Counted from the first letter of the stretch, positions 24,720-33,620 are shown. The stretch is DNA of 41,771 bases from Synergistaceae bacterium (GCA_017455085.1 JAFTBT010000040.1:1-41771); one strand, 5' to 3'. Program-made: numbers and translations. The notes: generated by a model from the letters alone, not told the origin.

Positions 24720-24748
24720 AAAAAAACACCCGGAATCCCTTCCGAGTG
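24720..24748 (-). terminator. Rho-independent terminator after the second TctC gene
   Basis: On the - strand CACTCGGAA, loop GGGA, TTCCGGGTG, then a run of seven T. It closes the long citrate-transport block before the toxin-antitoxin pair. Confidence 0.88.
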
Positions 24749-24768
24749 CTTTCGTTTTCGTGAATATA

Positions 24769-25758
24769 CTAGTAGTCCTTCATCTCGCCGGTCATGTCGC
24801 CTTCAGAGTTCAGGTACTCGCGCAAGAGCTTATAGTCCTTCTCACACGCCGACGCATACTCCTCCGGTCCAGCATACCCAGCTCTCTCGTCATACGACCC
24901 ATCCGCCAAAAACTTCTGCCACACAGGGTCTTGCGAGGCTTCCCCGATCGCTTTCGCAAACGCATCAATCGCTTCCTTCGGTGTACCCTTCTTCGCAAAA
25001 ATCCCTCTCGCCGGCCCAAGCACAGAGTCTATTCCCAGCTCTACAGAACACTCCACATCCGGATACAGCTTCATCCTCTTCTCCGCAAGCGCAAGCACAG
25101 GCACAGCCTCTCCCGTCGCAAGCAAGCCCTTTATCTCGCTCGTTCCTGTCACGACAAGATCCACATTCCCCGCCACTAACTGCGCATTCATCTCTGCTCC
25201 TGAAGAGTAATCCACATCAAGCACACTCATTCCCTTGAGAGTCTCCCTCAGTGATACACCGTCAACTCCCGTGCTCGTGAACATTCCGGCCCTGACTCTG
25301 TAGGGGTGTTCCTTCACGTACTTCATGATGTCCGAAAACGCCTTGAACCCGTGACGATCCATGAACCTTTTTGACGCAGCGATTATGTTCGTAGCATGGA
25401 CTAGTCTGGCTACAGGGATAAACTCCTCACGGAAATTCATCGAGAGTGCGTGCTGAATGTCGAGGATAAATATACTCTGCGTCCCCAACATAAACGTATA
25501 CCCATCTGCGGGCTGCCTGTTCGCAAAATCAGCTCCAATCACTCCGCCGCCGCCTGTTACGTTCAGAATCTCTATCTCTTGGCCGAGTATGGGCTTGAGC
25601 AGTTCAGCCATAGGGCGAATAGTCGAGTCCGCTCCTGCACCCATTCCCCACGGGCATATGATCGTGATTTTCCGGTCAAACTTCCAGTCCGCACACGCCA
25701 TAGACGCACAACTCACCGCCATAATTACCGCAAGAACTGCACACACAAATCTTTTCAT
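24769..25758 (-). CDS. TctC-family tripartite tricarboxylate transporter binding protein (second copy)
   Basis: ATG 25758 follows GGAGG and is preferred to an open frame reaching further upstream. A signal peptide (1-22, CASMACA) leads a 329-residue extracytoplasmic receptor. It is a close relative of the TctC at 30955-31944 over its full length (for example GADSTIRPMAELLKPILGQE, GPARGIFAKKGTP and the C-terminal YKLLREYL). It has no TctA/TctB of its own. It lies 14 bases after the frameshifted CitMHS gene. It may feed the same TctAB permease with a different acid, or substitute under different conditions. Its orphan position after CitMHS is inferred to reflect duplication of the tct operon. 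Confidence 0.92.
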   Translation of the reverse strand: MKRFVCAVLAVIMAVSCASMACADWKFDRKITIICPWGMGAGADSTIRPMAELLKPILGQEIEILNVTGGGGVIGADFANRQPADGYTFMLGTQSIFILDIQHALSMNFREEFIPVARLVHATNIIAASKRFMDRHGFKAFSDIMKYVKEHPYRVRAGMFTSTGVDGVSLRETLKGMSVLDVDYSSGAEMNAQLVAGNVDLVVTGTSEIKGLLATGEAVPVLALAEKRMKLYPDVECSVELGIDSVLGPARGIFAKKGTPKEAIDAFAKAIGEASQDPVWQKFLADGSYDERAGYAGPEEYASACEKDYKLLREYLNSEGDMTGEMKDY

Positions 25759-25772
25759 GTATGCCGCCTCCT

Positions 25773-27072
25773 CTACAGCGGGATGATTCCGAAGACTATT
25801 CCGAACACAACCATCACCAGACTCAAAACATAATACGGCGGGATGCTGTACTTCATGTGATCCTTCAGCTCCGTACCAGTAAGTCCGATTGCGAGGTACG
25901 TTGCAGGCACCAACGGGCTCACCATCAACGCAAGATTTTTCCCGATAACCATCGTCAACGCTGTGCTTAACGGTGCGCATCCGTACGTAGCTCCTACCTT
26001 CATGACGAGCGGCATAATCCCGTAGAAATATGCGTCCGTCCCAATGCAGAGCCCTAACGGCAACGCTAACACTCCGAAAATTATGTGTATGTATCTGCCC
26101 ATGTATGACGGTATGATTCCCATAATCACGTCTGCCATTGCCTCAAGCATTCCCGTCTGGTTGAAGATTCCCACCATTGCACCCGCACTCAACAGCGTTA
26201 CTGAGATCATCAATGCAGCAGGAGCATGTTTCTTGACGAGTGAGTCCTGTATTTTTTGGTTGGGATAGTTCACCGCGAGGGCTATACACACTCCCAGCAT
26301 GAACACCACGTAGCTCGTAACCCATCCTGTCGCGAGAATGCCTATCACTGCAACCGTGAACAGTATGTTGAAGAGCAACAGCTTCGGACGCTTGAGGGCT
26401 TCTTCTTTCTCTTTGGCCTTCTGGTCTACCTGAACTTCTACGCCTTTTCCTGCACCTGCACCCTGCTTGATCGCGCGCATACCCAGAAATACCGCAAATG
26501 CTATGTTGATCACGCACCCTGCAATCTGAATCGGGATGAGCATATGCCACAGTGCAGTAGCGTCCATTTCGAGGACTGTTGCGGCTCTGGCTACGGGGCC
26601 TCCCCACGGAAGCAAGTTCATGACTCCCATGCATGAGCCGGTTATGCACAGCAGGATTAGCGGGCTGATGTTCATTTTCCTGTAGATGGGGAGCATTGCA
26701 GGAATCGTAATCAGTACTGTAACTGCTGTTGTGCCGTCGAGGTGTGCTATAGTCGCGATTATGGCTGTGGCTACTGTTACGGCTATAACATTGTTGCCTG
26801 CTTTCTTGACGAGGAAATCGACGATAACGTCAAACATTCCTGCGTCGGACATTATCCCGAAGAATATCACCGAGAATATGAACAGTATTGCGTTGCTGAT
26901 GGTGGATTGCATTCCTTCCTTGATGAAGAATGCCACCTGAAGAGGGGGTGTAGCCGAGAATTAGTGCTGCTACTGCGGGAATGATAGTTAGCGTCACGAT
27001 GGGCGACAGGTAGCCCTTGAGGAGTAGCGTAACGATGAGGACTATCATTAGGAAACCAACTAATGCCGTCAT
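25773..27072 (-). pseudogene. CitMHS-family citrate transporter interrupted by a one-base frameshift in a C5 tract
   Basis: The gene starts at ATG 27072 after AGGAGG and reads MTALVGFLMIVLIVTLL...ALILGYTP. At a run of five C on the - strand (26944-26948 on +) the frame is lost and it would end near 26830. The rest of the protein continues in the next frame from LQVAFFIKEGMQST. Removing one C joins both parts into GYTPLQVAFFIKEG and gives exactly 432 codons plus stop, the usual family length. Downstream motifs (IATIAHLDGTTAVTVLI, GTDAYFYGIMPLV, SPLVPATYLAIGL) are intact, so the break may be recent, an assembly error, or a switchable tract. It would import citrate-metal complexes if restored. 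Confidence 0.85.
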
Positions 27073-27159
27073 GATAATATGCCTCCTGTACGAAAAATAT
27101 GTGTGGAATAATGTGGGATGCGAAAAATTTACACACACGTGATACAGCCGTCAATCAGT

Positions 27160-28800
27160 CTAATTGCTGGGGAGTATGTTTTCTTTGCCGGCAATCAGCA
27201 CAGAAATCGCCACCGCTCCAAACGAGTCCAAAGTTACAGCCGCTATGTCAATGATCTGCGTTATCCCCAACGTCAACTCAATAGCCTCCATCGGCACACC
27301 CAGATACGCAGGAATCACCAACAGGCACGTAAACCACGAAGCACTCATCACTATCACTACCGCATAGAGCACAAGCGATACCAGCCTCACAGCAGACACC
27401 TCTATTCCGCACATCATCGCCAAACCCAGCGCAATAATCACGCACTTCACAGTATGCCCATTTCTGTTGAAGATATTCGCCATCGGGACGGACATAGAGT
27501 AGACTTCCGGCTTTATCCCCAATTTTTCGCAGGCCTCCATGTTCGTGGGAACAGTCGCACCCCTCGTTAGTACCGACAGTGACACAAGCATTGCCGACGC
27601 TGTACCATGAAGCAGCCTCGATACACTCATGCACCCGCTCAGACGCACAGCAACACAGTACACACACCCCGCAGCAAGATAGCTCACAACACACGCAGCT
27701 ATGAGTCCCGCAAGCCTTGTGATGACGCTGAAGCCCGAAGAGATGAACTGATCCGTTATCGAGCAGAACACCAGCACAGGTACGAACTTCATAATTATCG
27801 TCATCGCTTGGGTGAAGACGTTGTTAGCCTCCTCCATAAGAGTCTGCATAGTCTTGGCGTTGGCGGCCTTGATTGCTATACCGAACAGGACAGCCAGCAA
27901 CAACAGCTGCAATATATCAGACTCGATAAACGGCGTCAGAAAACTTTTAGGCACTATCTTACTGAGGAACTCCACGAAAAGATTCCTGCTGCCCTCCTCT
28001 GAAACCTGCACCATATGCGAGAGACTCCCCGCTGACGAAATGAACATATGCCTCATCGCGAAGAACACTAACACTGCTATCACAGAGCTGACAGTCTGCG
28101 CAGAGAACATAAAGCTCAAACACCGGAGTCCAGTCTTGCGCATGTCGGCAAGATTCCCGAAACGGGCTATGCATGACACCAGCGCAAAGAACACTAACGG
28201 CACAGCAACCATCTTCAGGGCGTTCATCAGGGAATTACGCACGGGGGACAGTATGTTTTGACTCACGAGGCCGCAAAATTCACTGGAGGCATAATTCTTC
28301 AGGATCAGTCCCGCGATCACTGCAAACACTATTGCTCCGAGTATCCTGAACATCGAAGCATACGGCGATTTTACTGCGGTGATACGTATATAGTTATGGC
28401 CGTTCCTGTGAGTGTACCGAAGTCTGTCCTCGAAAATATGCAGGAATATATTGTTGATTGCGTCTTCCGCGTCTGGTGAAAGCTCCTCAGAGTCAAAAAA
28501 TACATCGCTCCGTAAGCTCTTCATAAAGTCGAACGATTCGCCGGGAACTCTCAGGGTAAATCTCACGTTGCCCATGAATTTCCGTGCGGACACTTCGGCG
28601 TTTATGGGTTTGCCGTCAGAAAAATCTGCATGTCCCAGCAGCTTAACTAGGGACTCTTCGCACATACTGACAGAGTCTTTTGGGGATGCCCCGAACTCTG
28701 CGGCCTTAATCTCCACGAACTCCAGCACTCTCGATATTGCGGCCAAGTCTTTCTGTGAAGTGAACGTGAATTTTTGAGCCTCAACCTTTAGGGCAAGCAT
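27160..28800 (-). CDS. Dicarboxylate/amino-acid:cation symporter (SDF/DAACS family) with an extra N-terminal domain
   Basis: ATG follows GGGAGG at five bases. The first 140 residues are soluble. Their order (ISRVLEFVEIKAAEFG, then MCEESLVKLLGHA, then VRFTLRVPGESFDF) resembles an RsbW/HATPase_c-like fold, but the ATP-binding Asn after the Glu is replaced, so ATP binding is doubtful. From about residue 148 the protein is a typical SDF symporter with eight spans and two hairpins (TRGATVPTNMEA is the first part of the substrate site). The NMDGT cation/substrate motif is changed to NRNGHT at 445-450. Such transporters move succinate, malate, glutamate or similar acids with Na+ or H+. Its place between tctA and the CitMHS gene suggests a role in carboxylate exchange. 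Confidence 0.87.
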   Translation of the reverse strand: MLALKVEAQKFTFTSQKDLAAISRVLEFVEIKAAEFGASPKDSVSMCEESLVKLLGHADFSDGKPINAEVSARKFMGNVRFTLRVPGESFDFMKSLRSDVFFDSEELSPDAEDAINNIFLHIFEDRLRYTHRNGHNYIRITAVKSPYASMFRILGAIVFAVIAGLILKNYASSEFCGLVSQNILSPVRNSLMNALKMVAVPLVFFALVSCIARFGNLADMRKTGLRCLSFMFSAQTVSSVIAVLVFFAMRHMFISSAGSLSHMVQVSEEGSRNLFVEFLSKIVPKSFLTPFIESDILQLLLLAVLFGIAIKAANAKTMQTLMEEANNVFTQAMTIIMKFVPVLVFCSITDQFISSGFSVITRLAGLIAACVVSYLAAGCVYCVAVRLSGCMSVSRLLHGTASAMLVSLSVLTRGATVPTNMEACEKLGIKPEVYSMSVPMANIFNRNGHTVKCVIIALGLAMMCGIEVSAVRLVSLVLYAVVIVMSASWFTCLLVIPAYLGVPMEAIELTLGITQIIDIAAVTLDSFGAVAISVLIAGKENILPSN

Positions 28801-28817
28801 AATAACCTCCCAATAAC

Positions 28818-28846
28818 ATAAAGCCTCCCCATTTTTCAGGAGAGGC
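28818..28846 (-). terminator. Terminator between tctA and the SDF symporter gene
   Basis: On the - strand GCCTCTCC, loop TGAAAAAT, GGGGAGGC, then TTTATG. The stem is strong and the T-run short. Confidence 0.65.
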
Positions 28847-28855
28847 CGTAAATTC

Positions 28856-30349
28856 CTAGTTATCTTTCTTCCTGAAAACTCCGGACACTATCGGCCACAG
28901 TAACAGCACTATACTGATGACCATCAACGTACCCGCAACAGGTCTCGCGAACATCGCCACAACGTCAGCCCGCGAAATGGTATATGCTCTGCTGAAGTTG
29001 CCCTCACAGATCACACCCAGCACCAAGCCCAGAATCAGAGCCGCACTGTTGAAGTGGCACGCAGAAATCACCAGCCCTATCACGCCCGCAATGGCCATGA
29101 TCTTCACGTCAGCTATGCTCATGTTCGTAGCATATGACCCAATAATCGCCAGCATGATGATTATCGGCCCTAAATACGAGTACGGCACTGCAAGAATCTG
29201 CGCAAACACCTTCGCAATCGCTATAGCCACTACGACCATCAGGATGTTCGTTACCACCATTGACGCAAACGTCGCACTCAAGTACTGAGGCTGATTCACC
29301 AAGAGCAGCGGCCCTAACTGTACACCCTTCAGCACCAGCGCACTCATCATTACCGCAGCAGCATTCCCGCCCGGGATTCCCAGAGACAGCAGCGGCACCA
29401 TCGCTCCGCCAGTTGCGGCATTGTTCGCGGTCTCGGAGGCAGCTATTCCGTCAATGATTCCTGTACCGAACTTTTCGGGGTGCTTTGAGAGTTTGGTCTC
29501 GCTTGAGTAGCACAGGAAGGACGCTATTGTTGCGCCGGCTCCCGGAAGTATACCGATGATTGTCCCGATCACTGAACACCTCGCCAACAGCCACTTGATG
29601 CCCCACCATTCACGAAATGACGGCATTTTTGTGTTGACGCTCGCATTGCCCTCGTCAGCAGAAAGTTTCTTGCGCTTGTCCGTCTGCTTGAGGACTTCAG
29701 TAACCGCGAATATACCTATCAGCACCGGAATCATCTCCAGCCCAGCGATAAGCTCTCCGCTCCCGAAGGTGAGTCTCTGCACTGCATACATAGGGTCTTG
29801 GCCGACACATGCCAGCAACAAACCCAACAGGCCGGATATTAACGTGCGCAGTATATTTTTGGAGTCTAGGCACGTAAGAATCGACAGACCCATAAACGTA
29901 ACCGCGAATATATCCGAAGGGCTGAAGGATAGTGCCGCCTGCGTGAGCTGGGGTGAGAGCGTGAGCATTGCCAGAGCAGACACGAGTCCGCCTATTGCCG
30001 AACTTCCGAGTGCGATTCCGAGTGCTTTGCCTGCCTCGCCACGCTGAGCCATAGGGTAGCCGTCAAACGTAGTCGGTGCGCTTGAGGGGACTCCGGGTAT
30101 CTTGAAGAGTATTGCTGTGATGCTTCCGCCCGTGATGGATGAGCAGTACACCGCCACAAGAAACACTATCGCAGGGATCGGCTGCATTGAGTACGTGAAC
30201 GGCAGGCCAAGTGCTACGGCCATTGTTGCGCTGACTCCGGGCAATGCTCCGAAAATTGTACCTACCACGATTGCGAACACGACCATCAAGAACGTGTACG
30301 GATCCATTAGGACGCTGAAACCGTTTGTGAATAATTCCCATGTTGTCAT
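28856..30349 (-). CDS. tctA: Tripartite tricarboxylate transporter, large permease subunit
   Basis: A 497-residue membrane protein with about eleven to twelve spans. It has the TctA signatures FGALPGVSATMAVALGLPFTY near residue 33, GILPGAGATIASFLCYSSE near 262, and GIAASETANNAATGGAMVPLL. Together with TctB it forms the ion-driven channel that takes citrate or related acids from the periplasmic TctC. ATG follows GGAGG. It is preceded by tctB (15-base gap) and followed by a terminator. Confidence 0.97.
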   Translation of the reverse strand: MTTWELFTNGFSVLMDPYTFLMVVFAIVVGTIFGALPGVSATMAVALGLPFTYSMQPIPAIVFLVAVYCSSITGGSITAILFKIPGVPSSAPTTFDGYPMAQRGEAGKALGIALGSSAIGGLVSALAMLTLSPQLTQAALSFSPSDIFAVTFMGLSILTCLDSKNILRTLISGLLGLLLACVGQDPMYAVQRLTFGSGELIAGLEMIPVLIGIFAVTEVLKQTDKRKKLSADEGNASVNTKMPSFREWWGIKWLLARCSVIGTIIGILPGAGATIASFLCYSSETKLSKHPEKFGTGIIDGIAASETANNAATGGAMVPLLSLGIPGGNAAAVMMSALVLKGVQLGPLLLVNQPQYLSATFASMVVTNILMVVVAIAIAKVFAQILAVPYSYLGPIIIMLAIIGSYATNMSIADVKIMAIAGVIGLVISACHFNSAALILGLVLGVICEGNFSRAYTISRADVVAMFARPVAGTLMVISIVLLLWPIVSGVFRKKDN

Positions 30350-30363
30350 GATTTCTGCCTCCT

Positions 30364-30894
30364 CTACATAAACATTGACTTCACGGACGCAACGAGTCCC
30401 TCAACGTACAGCGAGAACTCCCGAAGCTCCGGAATAGTCCCGCGCGGAAGATTCACACTCAGTAGCACGCTGAAGACTATATACAGCACGAACGTTATCA
30501 CTACGGAAAAGACCAGCAGCCGGAAAACATGAGTCTGTCCGAGCAATAGGCCATACAGGAACAGCACGAGGAAACACGTAGCCATGTAGCCCAATGGTTC
30601 GAGTACGAAACTTGCTCCGACAACTAGGAACATTCCGATCCAGCGTCTGACCTTGATGGAGAACATTGACGCGAACGTGAAATCTGGGTTGCCTTTGTTT
30701 TTCCTGATGATGTTGATGATATTGATAGCTATGCAGATGAGCAGAAGGATAATTATTGCCTTAGGCCACATGTCGGGCTTCAGGGTGTAGGGGTTGCGCG
30801 CGACTCTGGCGGGTACTGGAGCTTCAAGCACGTTGAAACAGTACGCATATAGCAGTCCGAGCCAAAGTAATACGTTGCAGATTAACTCAAACAC
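30364..30894 (-). CDS. tctB: Tripartite tricarboxylate transporter, small permease subunit
   Basis: A 176-residue protein with four predicted membrane spans, the normal size and topology for TctB, which is poorly conserved in sequence. The call relies on length, topology and position between tctC and tctA. The second hydrophobic block (RWIGMFLVVGASFVLEPLGYMA) is typical. Confidence 0.9.
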   Translation of the reverse strand: MFELICNVLLWLGLLYAYCFNVLEAPVPARVARNPYTLKPDMWPKAIIILLLICIAINIINIIRKNKGNPDFTFASMFSIKVRRWIGMFLVVGASFVLEPLGYMATCFLVLFLYGLLLGQTHVFRLLVFSVVITFVLYIVFSVLLSVNLPRGTIPELREFSLYVEGLVASVKSMFM

Positions 30895-30910
30895 TAAAAT
30901 TCACCTCACA

Positions 30911-30938
30911 TAAAAAATTGGGGCAGTGGTTAGCCCCG
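30911..30938 (-). terminator. Intra-operon terminator/attenuator between tctC and tctB
   Basis: On the - strand GGGGC, loop TAACCACT, GCCCC, AATTTTTT. The five-pair stem is short but all G-C. It would let the binding protein be made in excess over the permease. Confidence 0.65.
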
Positions 30939-30954
30939 TAAAAGTGTGTTATGA

Positions 30955-31944
30955 CTATTTCGCGTAATAGTCTTTCTTCATAACGCCTTCGGCCTTGAGG
31001 TAGTCGGTGAGCAGCTTGTAGTCTTTCTCGCAGTCAGCGGCGTACTCTGCAGGGCCGGCGAATCCGGGTCTTTCGTCATAGCATCCCTGCTGAAGGAACG
31101 CAACCCATGACGGATCTTTTGCGGCCTGTTCGACAGCGGCAGCCAGTGCATCGATTGCTTCCTGAGGAGTTCCCTTTTTCGCGAATATGCCTCTTGCCGG
31201 GCCAAGCACTGAGTTAATGCCCAGCTCCACAGAACACTCTACGTTGGGGTAACGCTTCATTCTGGTCTCGCACAGTGCCAATAACGGAACGACATCACCC
31301 GCAGCGATGAGTCCCTCGATTTCGTCAGTGCCGGTAACCATAATGTCGATATGCCCGCCGACAAGTGCAGAGTTCATCTCTGAGCCGGAAGGGTACGACA
31401 CATCCAGAATGTCGAGGCCTTCGAGTGCCTGCTTGAGTGATGCGCCGTCAAGGCCTGTGCTGGTGAGCATACCTACACTGACTTCGAAGGGGTTTTCCTG
31501 AACGTACTTGCGCATTTCGGAAAATGACTTGTAGCCTTTTTTGTCCATAGCCTTCTTTGACGCGGTGATGACGTTGATTGCGTGGACAAGACGCGCCACA
31601 GGAACAAACTCGTCTTTGAAGTTCATTGACGTAGTGCCTTGAATGTCCTGCATGAACAGGCTCTGAGTCCCGAGCATGAACGTGTAGCCGTCAGCGGGCT
31701 GTTTGTAGACGTACTCGATTGCAGTAACGCCGTTGCCTCCGGTGACGTTGACGACCTCGACTTCTTGGCCGAGAATGGGCTTGAGGAGATTGGCCATTGG
31801 GCGAAGGGTGGAGTCAGCACCTCCGCCGACACCCCACGGGCAGACGATGGAGACTTTGCGCTCGAACTTCCACTCTGCGGATGCGAACGAGACGCACGAC
31901 ACAACGAGTACTAGTGCGAGTAAAGCACACACTAATTTTTTCAT
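30955..31944 (-). CDS. tctC: Tripartite tricarboxylate transporter binding protein
   Basis: A 329-residue extracytoplasmic receptor with signal peptide (about 1-23, SFASA). It begins the tctCBA operon. The TctC family motif VCPWGVGGGADSTLRPMA near residue 35 and GTQSLFMQDIQ contact the carboxylate ligand in known members. ATG follows GGGAGG. It is the upstream paralogue of the gene at 24769-25758. The terminator after it fits receptor overproduction. Citrate is the expected ligand given the nearby citDEF. Confidence 0.95.
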   Translation of the reverse strand: MKKLVCALLALVLVVSCVSFASAEWKFERKVSIVCPWGVGGGADSTLRPMANLLKPILGQEVEVVNVTGGNGVTAIEYVYKQPADGYTFMLGTQSLFMQDIQGTTSMNFKDEFVPVARLVHAINVITASKKAMDKKGYKSFSEMRKYVQENPFEVSVGMLTSTGLDGASLKQALEGLDILDVSYPSGSEMNSALVGGHIDIMVTGTDEIEGLIAAGDVVPLLALCETRMKRYPNVECSVELGINSVLGPARGIFAKKGTPQEAIDALAAAVEQAAKDPSWVAFLQQGCYDERPGFAGPAEYAADCEKDYKLLTDYLKAEGVMKKDYYAK

Positions 31945-31997
31945 GAGAATACCTCCCTGAAAGAATGTGATAATTGATTGGGTGAATGAGATTTTAT

Positions 31998-32077
31998 CAT
32001 AGCACCTATAAATGATGATACGTTATCTTTACCGTACAATACATAGCGTCTACAAATGATGACTCTTTAGCTTTCTC
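31998..32077. repeat. 44-bp direct repeat, two copies, in the tctC upstream region
   Basis: CATAGCACCTATAAATGATGATACG (first 20 bases from 31998) recurs with changes from 32042 as CATAGCGTCTACAAATGATG. The 400-bp gap 31945-32344 is AT-rich and has no gene. It also contains a near-palindrome TCCGGAAATTTCTGGA at about 32218-32233 that might be an operator. No confident tctC promoter could be assigned. Confidence 0.6.
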
Positions 32078-32291
32078 TGTAAGGTGTCAAACTTTGGAGG
32101 GTGTTTGCAAAAATTATCGCAGTATTAATGAAAAAAGTATGAGCGCGAAAATAGCAGTAATCATGATTCACGATACATTTTTGTAGTTGTAAATGTAGCT
32201 GCAAAAATCATAGTATATCCGGAAATTTCTGGAGGACTTCTGTGATGTGCTAACTATACCACAAACTCGCAAACATCCGTCAAAGTTTCAG

Positions 32292-32302
32292 TATGCTACA
32301 AT
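32292..32302 (+). promoter_or_regulatory. Candidate extended -10 promoter for the DUF533/TerB-like gene
   Basis: TATGCTACAAT: extended TG motif plus TACAAT, 42 bases before the ATG. The -35 region is poor. Confidence 0.4.
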
Positions 32303-32344
32303 TTTTCACATCAGTTATTCATTCACGAAAGGAGTAATTTTTTC

Positions 32345-33082
32345 ATGGATTTCATGAGTCTTCTCGGCTCTATGGTTCAGTCAGCTTCACCCGCAGCTAG
32401 CTCCAGAATGTCCAACGCAGGCAGCAGCATTCAGGATCTACTCGGCTCTCTCATGGGTGCAGGCCAGTCCGTCAAACAGCGTGTAGGAGGCGACAACCTC
32501 GCAGCCGGCGGCATAGGAGCACTACTCGGCGCATTGATGGGAGGTTCACGCAGCACCACAGCAAACACTCTCGGCGGCGGAATGATGGGCCTACTCGGAA
32601 TGATGGCGTATAAGGCCCTCAAAAACTCTATGGGCGGTTCAGCAGGCGTAACATCACAGCCTCAGGCACAAGTCCCTCAAGAATACGTACAGCCCTCGCC
32701 TCAACAGCAGGCCAGTGACGCAGAAATCATCATCACAGCCATGATCGATGCCGCAAAAGCAGACGGCCAAGTCGACGCGGAAGAGTTCCAGAGAATCACA
32801 AGCAGCCTCCAGAATAACGGACTAGGTCAGGAAGGTATGAACTATGTTATCAAGAAGCTGCAAGGACCAATGGAGACTGCAAAAATTGTTGCCGCCGTCA
32901 AAGGCAGACCGGATTTAGCCGCTCAGGTGTATTCTGCCTCACTTATGGCCATTAACGTGGACACTGACGCTGAACGCAAGTACCTCACCAAACTCGGCAA
33001 GGCTATGGGACTGAATGATGCTGTCATGCAGAACATCGAGCAGCTCACAGCCGGACAGGGCGGACAGGATTACGTGTGCTAG
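32345..33082 (+). CDS. DUF533 / TerB-like protein (YebE type)
   Basis: ATG follows AAAGGAG. Residues about 45-95 are a Gly/Ala/Leu/Met-rich hydrophobic segment (GGIGALLGALMGGSRSTTANTLGGGMMGLLGMMA), then a Gln/Pro linker to about 122. A helical TerB-like domain follows at 123-240 (SDAEIIITAMIDAAKADGQVDAEEF with acidic residues that could bind a divalent metal). This order matches E. coli YebE and other DUF533 proteins, thought to be inner-membrane-associated and linked to envelope stress. The exact function is unknown. It shares the palindromic bases CTAG of its stop with the convergent XRE gene. Confidence 0.82.
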   Translation: MDFMSLLGSMVQSASPAASSRMSNAGSSIQDLLGSLMGAGQSVKQRVGGDNLAAGGIGALLGALMGGSRSTTANTLGGGMMGLLGMMAYKALKNSMGGSAGVTSQPQAQVPQEYVQPSPQQQASDAEIIITAMIDAAKADGQVDAEEFQRITSSLQNNGLGQEGMNYVIKKLQGPMETAKIVAAVKGRPDLAAQVYSASLMAINVDTDAERKYLTKLGKAMGLNDAVMQNIEQLTAGQGGQDYVC

Positions 33083-33480
33083 TCCTGTTGAGATTCTTCG
33101 TTAGCCTGAGCATTTAGCTGACGTTTACGGTTCACGAGATTCGCTATGAGGTCTTGAAATATCTCGTAGCCTTTGTCTGTAGGGGGAAGCTCGATTCTTG
33201 TGCCGTCCCCCTCAAACACTAACATTCCATTGCTGGACTCATGGTGCGGGAATAGCAATGAGGCCTTATTCATCTGGTAGTTATCGGTTTCCTTGATGAT
33301 CTCGTCAGGTGAAACGCCAAGTAAATTTGCAAGCTCGACAATTCTCGTTCCGGTGGGAGCGGTCTCTCCGGATTCCCAACGTCTCAATGTTGCAATGGAC
33401 ACTCCTAATTTTTCGGCAACCTGTATTTGTGTGAAGCCTGCTTTTTTCCTGAGTAAACGAAGATTAGCAGCAAGTGCCAT
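33079..33480 (-). CDS. XRE-family helix-turn-helix transcriptional regulator
   Basis: A 133-residue cytoplasmic protein. Residues 4-64 are a Cro/CI-type HTH (LRLLRKKAGFTQIQVAEKLG, ATLRRWESGETAPT). The C-terminal half is short and acidic (EGDGTRIELPPTDKGYEIFQ) with no sensor domain recognised, perhaps a small dimerisation tail. GGGAG precedes the ATG, and a good promoter lies about 45 bases upstream. It is divergent from birA. The intergenic region includes a BirA operator and a second near-palindrome (TGACTATCATTGTCA, 33558-33572) that might be its own operator. Confidence 0.88.
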   Translation of the reverse strand: MALAANLRLLRKKAGFTQIQVAEKLGVSIATLRRWESGETAPTGTRIVELANLLGVSPDEIIKETDNYQMNKASLLFPHHESSNGMLVFEGDGTRIELPPTDKGYEIFQDLIANLVNRKRQLNAQANEESQQD

Positions 33481-33526
33481 AGTCTATAACACTCCCTTAA
33501 GATGACATAAAAGATTGGATGCCGTA

Positions 33527-33556
33527 ATTATAACTGAATGACGATTTTTTGTGCAA
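33527..33556 (-). promoter_or_regulatory. Promoter of the XRE regulator gene
   Basis: On the - strand TTGCAC, 18-bp spacer, perfect TATAAT. The leader is about 40 bases. Confidence 0.65.
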
Positions 33557-33566
33557 CTGACTATCA

Positions 33567-33598
33567 TTGTCAACCATGAAAATTATTAGCGTTTACAA
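33567..33598 (+). promoter_or_regulatory. BirA operator (biotin repressor site)
   Basis: TTGTCAACC, 14 bases, CGTTTACAA. Each half-site differs by one base from the known bacterial BirA consensus TTGTAAACC-N14/15-GGTTTACAA. The right half overlaps the -35 of the promoter read toward birA, so BirA-biotinyl-AMP would block it. It is within 30 bases of the divergent XRE promoter. Confidence 0.8.
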
Positions 33599-33620
33599 TT
33601 TTGAGAGCGTGTGCTATAAC
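33592..33620 (+). promoter_or_regulatory. Promoter of the birA-bioY unit
   Basis: TTTACA (inside the BirA half-site), exactly 17 bp, TATAAC. The start of transcription would be about 33627, giving a leader of about 160 bases made of tandem repeats. Confidence 0.6.
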
